Origin: Clostridiales bacterium | Lineage (GTDB): Bacteria; Bacillota; Clostridia; Christensenellales; UBA1242 | Direction: 5' to 3' | NCBI GenBank assembly: GCA_015055515.1 | Contig: SVIC01000004.1 | Span: forward strand, 1-64,000 | DNA: 64,000 nucleotides | Shown: positions 12,401 through 20,279 of the stretch, one piece after another | Numbering within the stretch: the stretch's first letter is position 1 | Layout of the letters: every line of letters begins with the position of its first letter | The notes under the pieces: model-generated | The model's database searches: none | Seen by the model: only the letters and a program-made list of their open reading frames with translations | What the model was told of the DNA's origin: nothing | Made by a program: the position numbers and the translations under genes

Positions 12401-12745
12401 CTTCTCGCAGAAACCCTCTTTTGTAACACTACTACCAAATACTTTTAGTTCACTCTTATGCTCTAATAATATCTTCTTGATAAGTGCTACACTGGCATGC
12501 TTGGTCAATACATTTCTATATAGCCCCTTATCCATTAGATAACTCTTGGCTATACGAGAAAATGTAGATACATTGATATCAAATACTGCCTTACCACCCG
12601 AAGACCTAATCACTTCTTTCTCTATATTTAGTGTATTTCTGTCGGGCGTAAGAACAAGTATGTCACCGCCCACGTTGTGCATGTCCTTGTATGCTTGTTT
12701 TTTCGCTACACTATTAAGATTAGACAAATAGAATTTTACGTTCAT
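9479..12745 (-). CDS. addB: ATP-dependent nuclease subunit B (AddB)
   Basis: Second subunit of AddAB, 1,088 residues. The C-terminal half has the PD-(D/E)XK nuclease core (IIDYKTG) and cysteines expected to hold an iron-sulfur cluster: CPY near residue 745 and CKYCEYGGIC near residue 1,045. The N-terminus (FYLSNLNSVAKK) lacks the GxAGSGKS-type Walker A that Bacillus AddB has, so the helicase half is probably not an ATPase here. The start ATG follows AAGGAAAAGGT. It is first in the addB-addA operon, divergent from the HtrA-like gene. Identification rests on the nuclease/Fe-S region and on pairing with addA. Confidence 0.92.
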   Translation of the reverse strand: MNVKFYLSNLNSVAKKQAYKDMHNVGGDILVLTPDRNTLNIEKEVIRSSGGKAVFDINVSTFSRIAKSYLMDKGLYRNVLTKHASVALIKKILLEHKSELKVFGSSVTKEGFCEKIFETICLYKSCKVTEDDFYITSNQGLLDYKLHDIQLVYKKYEEYLGEDYTDSFNQLDLFCQSLTKGDYAKTTIYIMDFEDITPAIARIVGKLAKYAKGVNICTTYSKACAGVTNANIYTNDIYYSLVNIFDIEGIRYTKVNVENDDLERGIVSKSLYGKSAVDKLKHISLQLIKANNVRDELRQVLTEIKRTVLDGGCAISDIALVVSNIDSYKEELTSMLQRLDIPYYFDQSESISDNVLCKIVLLLLEIACTGITKYNVLQLVDSGVCQMTISQISAYKDYIARVDAKGKYLYTIPDKINADDELKSAISIINNIIRSLDIKAGTIEDYHTRLDAVLEDIRYKEYYEMMYARYVEGGDVVSAKKLTQTYNKLSKTWNEMSMVFKTEEFEPRYFYEIFKTFVEDITLTLPPIKVASLVISDFEASYLTEVKRMYYIGANDDALPKYSMETALLSDREMEKVNVVNKIAPTINMINKRKKYKLYEMVQKAQEAIVFSYVCVNAKGEELYPTMIYDELAKVIVANPVLDASESIIVEDSSQVADKIITDNITTKLAMANVCDYVKEWNLYNDIKAYRQNVSSVYHALPDKCVDVVGNANYTNKSCRISKGAKLYFTSSDVSPSQFEKFANCPYAHFLNYGLKLKQKEIARVSTNDIGNIIHDYMRLVIYDLYNYKDDDEFISNLKEFAIDNLRKVLDSDKYARFQASSINATTIMGLYEEIVRITYAIVEQMANSDYEPYHTEYSLNEKNGKVSFVLPSGKKVNIIGKVDRIDINRADNTFYIIDYKTGNSSFSNFTEFVAGKKIQLFCYMMLYKNASGMRPVGAFYLPIDNKLEKTVKYRYQGFFDKNIDIIGNIDNALREFPSIGKTLRLSRKKEGGFSKCNAINNLALSNRDMEEGIKYLMSRLEEDARRIEDGCIDIMPLSIDNTSACKYCEYGGICNFNIKYGNKYRRVTKVNNLREVLGTIDEEVDNV

Positions 12746-12883
12746 ACCTTTTCCTTCTTTTGATTATTAAGATTATCTCACAAAATACCCTCCTGTCCAA
12801 CTAAAAACACACATCCTATCCTTAATAGAAAAGAAAATAATATTAACTATTTTTGCACACACTATATAATAGCGAGGTATATT

Positions 12884-13882
12884 ATGAAGAAATTAATTCC
12901 CATCATGCTGTCTTGTATTCTACTTACATCGTGTGGCAACACCACCGCCAATATGATTTGTGGACAGCCTATAACAATAGAACACACCACTGGCGTTGAT
13001 TTGTCGGACACACTTGCTCCAGCCATTGTTGGCGTAGGTGCTATTAGCGGATCATACCAATCATTAGGTGCAGGTGTGTGCATATCGGATAATGGCTATA
13101 TATTAACCAACTCCCATGTAATAAATAGTGCAGACAATATTGTACTGCATTTATCTGATGGCAATACCACCACCGCAACATTGGTGTACGAGGACACTGT
13201 CCTAGATTTTGCAATTATCCGATCTAAGATTAACTTGCCGTACCTAAAGATCAATACCGATGATCTGGTTGTAGGACAAAGCGTAATTGCGGTAGGTACT
13301 CCAATTAGCCTAATGCTAAAACACACATTCACCAAAGGTATAATCAGTGCGCTTAATAGAACAATACCTATAACTTCCACCTCTGGCGAGGCGTATATGC
13401 AGAATTTGATACAGCACGATGCCAGCCTTAATCCTGGTAATTCTGGCGGGCCACTTCTCAATGACAAAGGCGAAGTAATAGGCATTAATACACTTAAGAT
13501 ATCTTCAGGCGAAGGTATTGGCTTTGCTATTCCATCTCGTAGTTTTGTCACTATTCTGCAAAAGGTAATTAAGTATGGTAGCGTATCAGCACCATATTTG
13601 GGCGTATATGGCTATGATAGCGAGATTGCACACTTCAACCATCTTACTAGCATATCATCTGGTTTCTATATAGAGGACATATTAGACCAATCGCCTGCAA
13701 GCCAGCACCTTGCAATCGGTGATACAATAGTAGCCATTAATAATATACCTATATCAAATGCAAGCGATTTTAGACACGAATTATACAAGTATAGCCATGG
13801 CGATAGTATCACAGTAGAGTATATTCATGACAACATTCGACAAAGTGCGACAATAATATTAACTAAAAAATATGCAAAATAA
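12884..13882 (+). CDS. htrA: HtrA/DegP-like serine protease, lipoprotein
   Basis: Extracytoplasmic serine protease of the HtrA (S1C) family, 332 residues. A short hydrophobic N-terminus ends in lipobox LLTSC (Cys17), so it should be membrane-tethered as a lipoprotein; most Bacillota HtrA proteins use a transmembrane helix instead. The catalytic triad is visible: His78 (TNSHVI), Asp108 (LDFAII), Ser187 (GNSGGPL). A single PDZ domain fills the C-terminus (YLGVYGYD ... GDTIVAINN). The start ATG follows GAGGT. A plausible promoter (TTAACT, TATAAT) lies at about 12,845-12,875. Probable role: degradation of misfolded surface proteins. Confidence 0.9.
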   Translation: MKKLIPIMLSCILLTSCGNTTANMICGQPITIEHTTGVDLSDTLAPAIVGVGAISGSYQSLGAGVCISDNGYILTNSHVINSADNIVLHLSDGNTTTATLVYEDTVLDFAIIRSKINLPYLKINTDDLVVGQSVIAVGTPISLMLKHTFTKGIISALNRTIPITSTSGEAYMQNLIQHDASLNPGNSGGPLLNDKGEVIGINTLKISSGEGIGFAIPSRSFVTILQKVIKYGSVSAPYLGVYGYDSEIAHFNHLTSISSGFYIEDILDQSPASQHLAIGDTIVAINNIPISNASDFRHELYKYSHGDSITVEYIHDNIRQSATIILTKKYAK

Positions 13883-13920
13883 AAATCTACAAATTTTCCT
13901 TTTTCGTAAATAAAAAAAGT

Positions 13921-13952
13921 GTTATAGTATTATTATATACTATAACATTTTT
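13921..13952 (+). terminator. Rho-independent terminator
   Basis: Perfect 10-bp stem GTTATAGTAT / ATACTATAAC followed by ATTTTTCT, preceded by an A-run. It lies downstream of the HtrA-like gene. Confidence 0.8.
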
Positions 13953-14004
13953 CTATAGTTTTGTTGTAAAATCAATAATTAATTTCATAAAAGGAGTTGT
14001 TTGC

Positions 14005-15180
14005 TTGGGAATTTTTAGAAGATTGTTTCAGAGTATAATGAAAGGCATTCTAAGCCTGCATTTTATTTTTTCAAGAAGATATTTTTTCAAGAATAATGGT
14101 CTTAAACCCCCGAAGGGTCCAGTGCTATTCTTAAGCAATCACCAATTGAACCTAGACGCAGTAAGACTTAGAATAGTTAATAATAGAAGAATAGTATTTG
14201 TCGCCCATGACGAAGTGTACCGCAATTGGTTTTTCCGATTTGTTGCACATAGCCTTGCCGATACCGTATGCAGATCCAACTCCAAGAACAATATCTCATA
14301 TCTTAAGGAATTATTCCAGGCAAAGAAGCAAGGGTTAAGTATAGGTATTTATCCCGAAGGCGGAATAGCGTATTTCAATCAATCCCTTCCTATAGATATA
14401 AGCATTGCAAAATTAGCAAAAAAATTAGATATTCCTATCATGCTATGCAATGTACATGGCGGATCATTTGTATCACCTAGATGGTCCAGACATAAGAGCC
14501 GAAACAAAGTAATATATAGTTATGAGAAACTAATAGATGTAGATACTTTGAGGCAGATGTCTGTCAATGATCTATACAATACTATTATGCAATATATATC
14601 CTTTAACGACTACGATTGGCAAAGAGATAAGATGTTAAAAATACGCAGAAAACACCCTTGTGCCAATCTAGAACACGCATTCTGTGTATGCCCTCAGTGC
14701 AAAGAAGTTAATTCGCTGTCATTTTATAATGACAAGATAATATGCAACAATTGCAACAATACCTTTAGCATGGATAATTACGGATTTCTTACTGGCGCAG
14801 ATGGAATAGATGACTTAGTGAAATGGAATAATTTACAGCAAGATATTCTTACTAAATACCTATCCACTCCACGCAGTAAAATATTGCTACATGACACTAA
14901 CCTAGAATATCTTACAACACCTATCGGAACATACTTTAAGAATAGTACTAAGAGTACAGCCGATATTACCTTATATTATGACCGAATAGAAATAATGTCC
15001 GAGAATAACACTTCTAGCATTCCTATACAAGACATAGTAAATGTATATGTAGAGTTCAAGAACACATTGCAGATCCACACCAATAGCAATAGATATAGAT
15101 TTACAAGTAACGATTTGCCCGCTTATGTCTGGGTGGCACACATTAATGCATTGATTAGTAATTTATCTATTAAGAAGTAG
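14005..15180 (+). CDS. PlsC-like acyltransferase with C-terminal zinc ribbon
   Basis: Probable membrane-associated glycerolipid acyltransferase, 391 residues. The N-terminal 200 residues carry the PlsC motifs: SNHQLNLDAV (HX4D) near residue 45 and YPEGG near residue 114. After this a zinc-ribbon-like segment has four cysteines (CPQC ... CNNC), then about 130 residues of unknown fold. This tail is not part of ordinary PlsC. The start is TTG at 14,005 with AAGGAG eight bases upstream; no better in-frame start is seen. It may make phosphatidic acid or acylate another substrate. It stands alone between two terminators. Confidence 0.8.
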   Translation: MGIFRRLFQSIMKGILSLHFIFSRRYFFKNNGLKPPKGPVLFLSNHQLNLDAVRLRIVNNRRIVFVAHDEVYRNWFFRFVAHSLADTVCRSNSKNNISYLKELFQAKKQGLSIGIYPEGGIAYFNQSLPIDISIAKLAKKLDIPIMLCNVHGGSFVSPRWSRHKSRNKVIYSYEKLIDVDTLRQMSVNDLYNTIMQYISFNDYDWQRDKMLKIRRKHPCANLEHAFCVCPQCKEVNSLSFYNDKIICNNCNNTFSMDNYGFLTGADGIDDLVKWNNLQQDILTKYLSTPRSKILLHDTNLEYLTTPIGTYFKNSTKSTADITLYYDRIEIMSENNTSSIPIQDIVNVYVEFKNTLQIHTNSNRYRFTSNDLPAYVWVAHINALISNLSIKK

Positions 15181-15200
15181 AATTATATTCTACTTTTTTT
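15173..15200 (+). terminator. Rho-independent terminator
   Basis: Stem AAGTAGAAT / ATTCTACTT followed by a run of T, overlapping the stop codon of the acyltransferase gene. Confidence 0.75.
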
Positions 15201-15258
15201 TGTCGAAAATATTATAAATATTAGAGTTTCCAATATCTTATTTTTGACTAAAAAATTT

Positions 15259-15294
15259 TTTACATTTTAATAACAATATGTTACAATAACTCCA
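15259..15294 (+). promoter_or_regulatory. Promoter implying a leaderless mRNA
   Basis: TTTACA (15,259-15,264), 17-bp spacer, TACAAT (15,282-15,287). The next bases are AACTCC then ATG at 15,294, which puts the expected transcription start on the start codon. No Shine-Dalgarno sequence precedes the ATG. Confidence 0.5.
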
Positions 15295-15881
15295 TGGAAG
15301 ATGTAAGAAAGATTGTCGGAAAGAATATATCCGACCTTAGAAAATATAAGAAATTAACTCAAATGGAACTGGCAGAGGCACTTAATTATTCTGACAAAGC
15401 AATCTCTAAGTGGGAGTGTGGCGACAGCCTGCCAGATATAGAAATGCTGGTTGTTATAGCCAACTTTTTTGGCGTGTCATTAGATTACCTAGTTACCGAA
15501 GAGCACGAAACTCCGAAGGAAAAATTAATAAAAAAACCTAAGAAATACACTCATAACAAGGTTATGATTACATGCCTAGCAGTAATTGCGGTATGGATGC
15601 TGGCTACAATATTGTATACATGTCTAGACAGCGTTGGCCTTTATTCATATGCATGGACTGCGTTCATCCATGCTTTACCCGCCTCTTTTGTAGTACTACT
15701 AGTATTTAATTGCATATGGGGCAAGAAAACATTAAGGTTCATATATATTAGCCTGCTATCATGGACAATACTATTATCCATATATATCATATTCCTTAGT
15801 TACAACTTCTGGATGATATTTATTATAGGTATCCCTGTACAAATAGCCATCCTACTATGGTCACAGATTAGAAAGAAGTAA
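15294..15881 (+). CDS. XRE-family regulator with membrane tail
   Basis: Helix-turn-helix protein of 195 residues. Residues 1-65 are a classic XRE/Cro-type domain (IGKNISDLRKYKKLTQMELA ... ISKWECGDSLPDIEMLV). Residues about 85-190 are four hydrophobic stretches with short loops, so the protein is probably a membrane-anchored DNA-binding regulator, a common Bacillota architecture. The target is unknown. There is no ribosome binding site before the ATG; the nearby promoter suggests leaderless translation. It stands alone, between the acyltransferase and a hypothetical gene. Confidence 0.85.
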   Translation: MEDVRKIVGKNISDLRKYKKLTQMELAEALNYSDKAISKWECGDSLPDIEMLVVIANFFGVSLDYLVTEEHETPKEKLIKKPKKYTHNKVMITCLAVIAVWMLATILYTCLDSVGLYSYAWTAFIHALPASFVVLLVFNCIWGKKTLRFIYISLLSWTILLSIYIIFLSYNFWMIFIIGIPVQIAILLWSQIRKK

Positions 15882-15907
15882 AATCTTATATTATATAGTC
15901 TTTACTC

Positions 15908-15936
15908 TTGACTTTTAGGCGACAAAAGTCTATATT
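15908..15936 (+). promoter_or_regulatory. Sigma-A-type promoter
   Basis: TTGACT (15,908-15,913), 17-bp spacer, TATATT (15,931-15,936), upstream of the hypothetical gene at 15,970. Confidence 0.65.
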
Positions 15937-15969
15937 ATTAATAATAAAATAATTAAATAGGAGATATAT

Positions 15970-17070
15970 ATGGCAAGAAAATTTGATAAATGGGAATTAG
16001 AACAACAACCATGGTCCGCAAGAAGACAAAAGAGAAATAAACAACTTAAGCAATATACGAAGGATGTATTAAGAGACTTAAATGAAATGAAGAAAAAACC
16101 AAATACTGCCTCAGAAATACAAGAAAAATACATCAAAGTATGGAAAAAGTGCACTCTTGAAGGACAACCCGTTCCAAAAGAAATTAAAGATACTCTAAAA
16201 CAACTAAATAAAGATCAAGAAGTAAAATTACCAGACAAATATGATGTAGTTAAGGGTTTTAAAGCACCTAAATATTCAATCTTTGGAAAGAAAAAACAAT
16301 ACGAAGAGGCAAAAAAAGAACTAAACAGAACAATAAAATGTGGCAATTTGAGTGAGAAAGAGTTAATCGACGAGTATAAGAAATTGATATATAAAGCAAT
16401 CGATAAAGGGGTTCCTATTGATGAAAACTCTCTTAGGGCACTTGACACTAGAAAATCTCAAATTATAGAAGACAAAAGAGAAATGGCTAATTCTCGTTCA
16501 AACTTCTCAGTAAGTAATGACGAGTATGAAAGAACTAGAGACAGACTAAGTTTTCATATCTCAAAACCAAGTAAAAACAATTTAGCAAAAGCAAATTACA
16601 AAAATAACAAACTTGGCATTTCTAATTTTTATGATGACCAATTAGGTTTGTTAAATTATGTTTATAAGCAAGAATCAGAAAAACACTATCCAGGTCATCC
16701 AAAAAGCTATGATTGGTACAAAGAACAATTAGACATACTTAGAGAAGAAGGACGTGAAAACGGTGAACTTGCCAAAAGATTACAAGAAGATTTTACAAAG
16801 CTAAAAGGAAAAGAACAAGAAGTTCTAGATAATAAAATTGCAAAAGAAACGGCTGAAGAAGAAAAAGAAAATCAAGAATTTAGAGACAGAATGGAAGAAT
16901 CCTTTGTTAAGTCAAAATTAGGAATAGACCATAAACCAATACAAACAATCAAAACACGTGTAGCAACCATCGGAGCGACTGGAAGTGCTTCTGTTGTAGA
17001 AAAAACCATTGTGCATGACCCTAATAAGATAGACAATACCCCAGAAAAAGATGATGGTATGGAAATGTAA
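15970..17070 (+). CDS. Hypothetical charged protein
   Basis: Protein of 366 residues that I do not recognise. It is very rich in Lys, Glu, Asn and Gln, has no signal peptide or membrane segment, and much of it should be helical or coiled coil (for example KRNKQLKQYTKDVLRDLNEM). Near the C-terminus the segment TIGATGSASVVEK is followed by an acidic tail ending DDGMEM. The start ATG follows AGGAGATATAT. It has its own promoter (15,908-15,936) and a shared terminator with lepB. Its base usage (many AAA/GAA codons) is more AT-rich than that of the lipoprotein and addAB genes. The cytoplasmic location is inferred. Confidence 0.75.
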   Translation: MARKFDKWELEQQPWSARRQKRNKQLKQYTKDVLRDLNEMKKKPNTASEIQEKYIKVWKKCTLEGQPVPKEIKDTLKQLNKDQEVKLPDKYDVVKGFKAPKYSIFGKKKQYEEAKKELNRTIKCGNLSEKELIDEYKKLIYKAIDKGVPIDENSLRALDTRKSQIIEDKREMANSRSNFSVSNDEYERTRDRLSFHISKPSKNNLAKANYKNNKLGISNFYDDQLGLLNYVYKQESEKHYPGHPKSYDWYKEQLDILREEGRENGELAKRLQEDFTKLKGKEQEVLDNKIAKETAEEEKENQEFRDRMEESFVKSKLGIDHKPIQTIKTRVATIGATGSASVVEKTIVHDPNKIDNTPEKDDGMEM

Positions 17071-17101
17071 AAAATAGCAGATGTTATCTGCTATTTTTTT
17101 A
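17069..17101. terminator. Bidirectional terminator
   Basis: AAAAAATAGCAGATG / ATCTGCTATTTTTT inverted repeat between the convergent hypothetical gene and lepB. Confidence 0.85.
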
Positions 17102-17105
17102 TACA

Positions 17106-17765
17106 TTAGAATACCAACTCCAACAATTTTGCTACCATATTATCTTCCGAGGTTATTATCATCTCTACCACACCCACGACACACGATCTGTCATAACCAC
17201 CTTTTGTCTTACTATCGGTGCTGTGCAGTCTATTATCACCCAGCACAAATACTTGATCTTCTGGCACGATATAGTTACCCTCGCTATCAAAGTTCTCTGA
17301 CTGATTTGACTTCAACATACCTAAGGGATTATACCCAGTATCATCAGTTGGGTCTATGTATTGCACTGCATTCTTAGCATTTGACAGACTTGGTAGAGTA
17401 ATATCCTCTTTTACATAATTTTCATCCACCAATTGATCATTAATGTATAATTTGTATACCTCGTTCTCATACACATACCTTACCTTATCGCCACCTAATG
17501 CAACAACCCTTTTTATAATCATTTCATCTTCACATTGCACTATGATTATGTCACCTCTAGTATATTTACGCAATTTGTTATAATACACTATATCGGTATC
17601 TACCACCCCACTATCTGCATTAAGTGTGGGTTGCATACTAATATCATATACCACTGCACTATCATATAAGAATAGAAATATCACTATCCATATAATGATA
17701 GTATATAATAACACATCTATTAACCTCTTTGCCCACCATAAGTTATTGCTTGATTTCATATTCAT
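17106..17765 (-). CDS. lepB: Signal peptidase I
   Basis: Membrane serine protease that removes signal peptides from secreted proteins (S26 family). One N-terminal transmembrane helix (residues about 17-34) is followed by the extracytoplasmic catalytic domain. Catalytic Ser43 (ISMQPTL) and Lys85 (IIKRVVALGG) are visible, as is the conserved GDNRLHSTDS motif near the C-terminus. At 219 residues it has the size usual for Gram-positive enzymes. The ATG at 17,765 and the one two codons later are both possible starts. It is monocistronic and convergent with the hypothetical gene at 15,970. Confidence 0.93.
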   Translation of the reverse strand: MNMKSSNNLWWAKRLIDVLLYTIIIWIVIFLFLYDSAVVYDISMQPTLNADSGVVDTDIVYYNKLRKYTRGDIIIVQCEDEMIIKRVVALGGDKVRYVYENEVYKLYINDQLVDENYVKEDITLPSLSNAKNAVQYIDPTDDTGYNPLGMLKSNQSENFDSEGNYIVPEDQVFVLGDNRLHSTDSKTKGGYDRSCVVGVVEMIITSEDNMVAKLLELVF

Positions 17766-17898
17766 GCTATTATATTAGCATATTATATGTTGTTTTGCAA
17801 AGGGCAAACTGCGTATTTTTTATCGAAAAAAAGATATCTTGGTTTCTTTAGTTTTGTCGCAAGTTTTATAACATTTTCGTGTTTCTTTAATGTTTTAT

Positions 17899-17938
17899 AA
17901 AAAAAGTGTAGCAAGATATATCGTTGCTACACTTTTTT
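17899..17938 (-). terminator. Rho-independent terminator of the Nudix gene
   Basis: Strong stem AAGTGTAGCAA / TTGCTACACTT with T-run on the minus strand, between the Nudix gene and lepB. Confidence 0.8.
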
Positions 17939-17950
17939 AACTACACTTTG

Positions 17951-18433
17951 TTATTTATTTCTTTGATCAAATATTATATGTTCGAACTCAAAATCTCTTT
18001 TGGCTAATTTGTCACCGAACACCTTTGGTCTAAAATCAACATTTGGCAAGTCATCTAATTTAATCCATCTGAATTGCAAAGATTTCAATTCACCATTGTC
18101 GTTCTCTATAAATTCATAATCATCCATATTCATTTCATCATTGGTCTCTGCTACGTAACAAAAACACAACTCGTGCATCTTTCTGTCAGGTTTGTCAAAA
18201 AAATTCTCAATCAACGCAACCAGTTTAGTATTAGTGCAAGTTATTCCAACCTCTTCACCAATCTCTCTTAGTAACGCATCATGAGAACTCTCTCCCAATT
18301 GCACATGTCCACCAGGCAGACAATTAAATCCGTCGTGATTTATCTCAACAACCAATAATTTGTCGTCTTTGATTACAGCACCACATACACGACACTTGTA
18401 ATGCCCTTCGTTTGCTTTGATCCTTATATCCAT
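17951..18433 (-). CDS. Nudix hydrolase
   Basis: Hydrolase of nucleoside-diphosphate-linked compounds, 160 residues from the chosen start. The full Nudix box is present: G-x5-E-x7-RE-x2-EE-x-G (GHVQLGE ... REIGEEVGI). A Cys pair CRVC precedes it near the N-terminus. I chose the ATG at 18,433 (MDIRIKANEG) because AGGAGGTG lies ten bases upstream and the family domain begins there; an in-frame ATG further upstream (18,517) has no such site. The substrate cannot be told from sequence. It stands alone with a strong terminator. Confidence 0.85.
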   Translation of the reverse strand: MDIRIKANEGHYKCRVCGAVIKDDKLLVVEINHDGFNCLPGGHVQLGESSHDALLREIGEEVGITCTNTKLVALIENFFDKPDRKMHELCFCYVAETNDEMNMDDYEFIENDNGELKSLQFRWIKLDDLPNVDFRPKVFGDKLAKRDFEFEHIIFDQRNK

Positions 18434-18633
18434 ATCAATAGCACCTCCTATATTTTTTTGTTTATACAAGTAGGCCACGACCAGGGCCAGTTTATCACAA
18501 TATTTTTTATTATACAAATAATTTTAATCAAGTTTTTTATTTTTTATAAAATCTAATCTGCAATTTCAGTTGAAAAATATATTTAGTTTTATACTTATTT
18601 CTAATTATTTGATATTGATATCTTTCAAAATAT

Positions 18634-18662
18634 TTGTCATTCAATATATTTTATGATATTAT
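18634..18662 (+). promoter_or_regulatory. Promoter of tRNA-Leu
   Basis: TTGTCA (18,634-18,639), 17-bp spacer, TATTAT (18,657-18,662), nine bases before the mature tRNA 5' end. Confidence 0.6.
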
Positions 18663-18670
18663 ATGTGCAT

Positions 18671-18754
18671 GCAGATGTGGCGAAACGGCAGACGCGCTAG
18701 ATTCAGGTTCTAGTGAGGAGACTCGTGCAGGTTCAAATCCTGTCATCTGCACCA
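18671..18754 (+). tRNA. tRNA-Leu (anticodon CAG)
   Basis: Acceptor GCAGATG pairs with CATCTGC, discriminator A, encoded CCA. Anticodon stem CTAGA / TCTAG holds the loop TTCAGGT with anticodon CAG. The long variable arm of a class II tRNA (GAGGAGACTC) and the T-arm GGTTCAAATCC are present. A 21-bp copy of its 3' end recurs at 18,922-18,942. Confidence 0.95.
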
Positions 18755-19110
18755 TACACCAAAAAGCCTATTATATAGGTTTTTTTTATTTGCGGTGCGA
18801 TGACTGGCAGATATTCTATCTGCCTTTGCGTATACGCATAGGATTTTCACTTGTATTCTGCACTTACGCGAGATTTATCTCGCCGTGCAGAAATTTGTCT
18901 CACTTCGTTCGCCTGCACCACATCCTGTCATCTGCACCATACGCTCTGTACGAGCATTTTTTGGCAAATCTCCTAACACCCACCTATTAAATTTCTTTTT
19001 CACATAAACACACTTTCGCCAATCATTCTTTTTTATTACCCTTTAATTTTCTTTACTTTTTTTACATTTATGTCTAATATATATTTAGAAAGATATAAGG
19101 AGATAAAAAT
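18755..19110. other. Non-coding stretch with terminator, hairpins and tRNA 3' copy
   Basis: 355 bp without a credible gene. It begins with an AAAAAGCCTA / TAGGTTTTTT terminator for tRNA-Leu (about 18,760-18,790), then small inverted repeats (GCAGAT/ATCTGC at 18,806-18,822, GCGTATACGC, GCGAGATTTATCTCGC), then the repeated tRNA-Leu 3' end at 18,922-18,942 with a T-run after it. The rest holds a probable promoter region for the MazG-like gene. Confidence 0.6.
18922..18942 (+). repeat. Direct repeat of the tRNA-Leu 3' end
   Basis: 21 bp identical to 18,737-18,757 (last T-stem bases, acceptor arm, CCA and three bases beyond). The spacing of 185 bp between copies resembles an attachment-site pair left by a lost or very small tRNA-targeting element. 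Confidence 0.7.
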
Positions 19111-19425
19111 ATGCAAAAGAAAGTAGATGAATTCAATGCAATGAGGGGTTGTCACCTAGAGCCAATGCCAGTATATGCCAGACTACTAGATATCCAGTCG
19201 GAAATGGGAGAACTGAGTAAAGAATACTTAAAGCACTCTAAATACGGTACTGCAGATTTCGTGATGGATGATGAGTTCAAGTTGGAACTAGGAGATGCCT
19301 TGTACTCCCTACTATCCCTTGCTAGTGAAGTAAATCTGGATGCAGAGGAGTGTCTAGATATGGTATTAGAGAAGTATCGCAAGCGTATAGCAGAGAAAAA
19401 ATCTATGGGTAGCAATAATTCATAA
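19111..19425 (+). CDS. MazG-like nucleotide pyrophosphohydrolase
   Basis: Small all-alpha protein of 104 residues with the MazG/dUTPase-like metal-binding pattern: a helix with SEMGELSKE (ExxE) followed by a helix with LELGDALYSLL (ExxD). Members of this family cleave NTPs to NMP and pyrophosphate as housekeeping enzymes; the substrate here is unknown. The start ATG follows AAGGAG. It stands alone between the tRNA-Leu region and an acyltransferase gene. Confidence 0.8.
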   Translation: MQKKVDEFNAMRGCHLEPMPVYARLLDIQSEMGELSKEYLKHSKYGTADFVMDDEFKLELGDALYSLLSLASEVNLDAEECLDMVLEKYRKRIAEKKSMGSNNS

Positions 19426-19437
19426 TATACAAAAAAA

Positions 19438-19475
19438 TATTTATCCACAAATTGTTGTAATTTGTGGATTTTTCA
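19438..19475 (+). terminator. Rho-independent terminator
   Basis: Stem ATCCACAAATT / AATTTGTGGAT followed by TTTTT, after the MazG-like gene. Confidence 0.75.
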
Positions 19476-19555
19476 TACAAATCTTTAGTTTACAATTATT
19501 TAATTTGCCATATTTCGACATTATGTTACAATATATTTAAGTAAGAGGTGATATT

Positions 19556-20275
19556 ATGTCGAAAAAAGTAAAACAAAAGCGAAAATGGTGGTTCCGAGCA
19601 TTAAAAAAGATTATGAAATGCCGTTACAAAGAGCCGAATTTTGTTTTCCTTGGTGAGAAATTCAGTAACGGTGGAATTATCATTAGCAATCACGAGGGCA
19701 CAGATGCTCCTATGAGCCTGGAAATATATGCAGATGCGCACATTCGAATGTGGGGTGCACACGAGATGAATTCTGGATTGATCAAGATGTACAAATACCA
19801 GACGCGTGTATATTACCATGAGAAAAAAGGATGGAATTTGGGTCTCGCTAGACTATTCTGTCTCATTGCCAGCCCTCTAACCAACCTTTTCTACAAAGGA
19901 TTGAATTTAATCTCTACCTATCGTGACGCAAGAATGATCAAGACTATTAGAGAGAGTATTGAGGCAATCGAGGCAGGAGACAATATTGTAATATTCCCAG
20001 AAGATAGTACTAATGGATACCTTGCAGAATTAGAAGGTTTCCATCCGGGTTTTGTATTGCTATGTGATAGACTGAAGAAAAAAGGAATAGATGTGCCAAT
20101 ATATGTATCATACTTTAGAAAAAGTGATAGAACTTATATTATTGATTCACCTATACTATATTCCAGTATATCCGAAAATAGATCAAAAGAAGAGATTGCA
20201 GAATTGCTATTAAATAGATGTAATGAATTAGGCAAAATGGAAATAACTACTACTGAAGACAGTTCCAAAGATTAA
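19556..20275 (+). CDS. PlsC-like acyltransferase with altered motif
   Basis: Probable acyltransferase of 239 residues. It has the PlsC layout: IIISNHEGTDAPMS in place of the NHxxxxD motif, a hydrophobic stretch, and IVIFPEDSTNGYL in place of FPEGT. The first motif reads H-x3-D instead of the usual H-x4-D, and the second lacks the Gly after Glu. Residue order and length still fit the family, but the enzyme may use another acceptor. The N-terminus is very basic (KKVKQKRKWWFRALKK), fit for membrane surface binding. Start ATG follows AGAGGTG. It converges on the PIN-like gene. Confidence 0.7.
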   Translation: MSKKVKQKRKWWFRALKKIMKCRYKEPNFVFLGEKFSNGGIIISNHEGTDAPMSLEIYADAHIRMWGAHEMNSGLIKMYKYQTRVYYHEKKGWNLGLARLFCLIASPLTNLFYKGLNLISTYRDARMIKTIRESIEAIEAGDNIVIFPEDSTNGYLAELEGFHPGFVLLCDRLKKKGIDVPIYVSYFRKSDRTYIIDSPILYSSISENRSKEEIAELLLNRCNELGKMEITTTEDSSKD

Positions 20276-20279
20276 TAAC

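Noticed and set aside
17081-17377. 98-codon plus-strand frame inside lepB
   Set aside because: Antisense shadow of signal peptidase I; no ribosome site.
18634-18990. 118-codon frame across tRNA-Leu
   Set aside because: Spans the tRNA and its repeat; no ribosome site and no protein-like composition.
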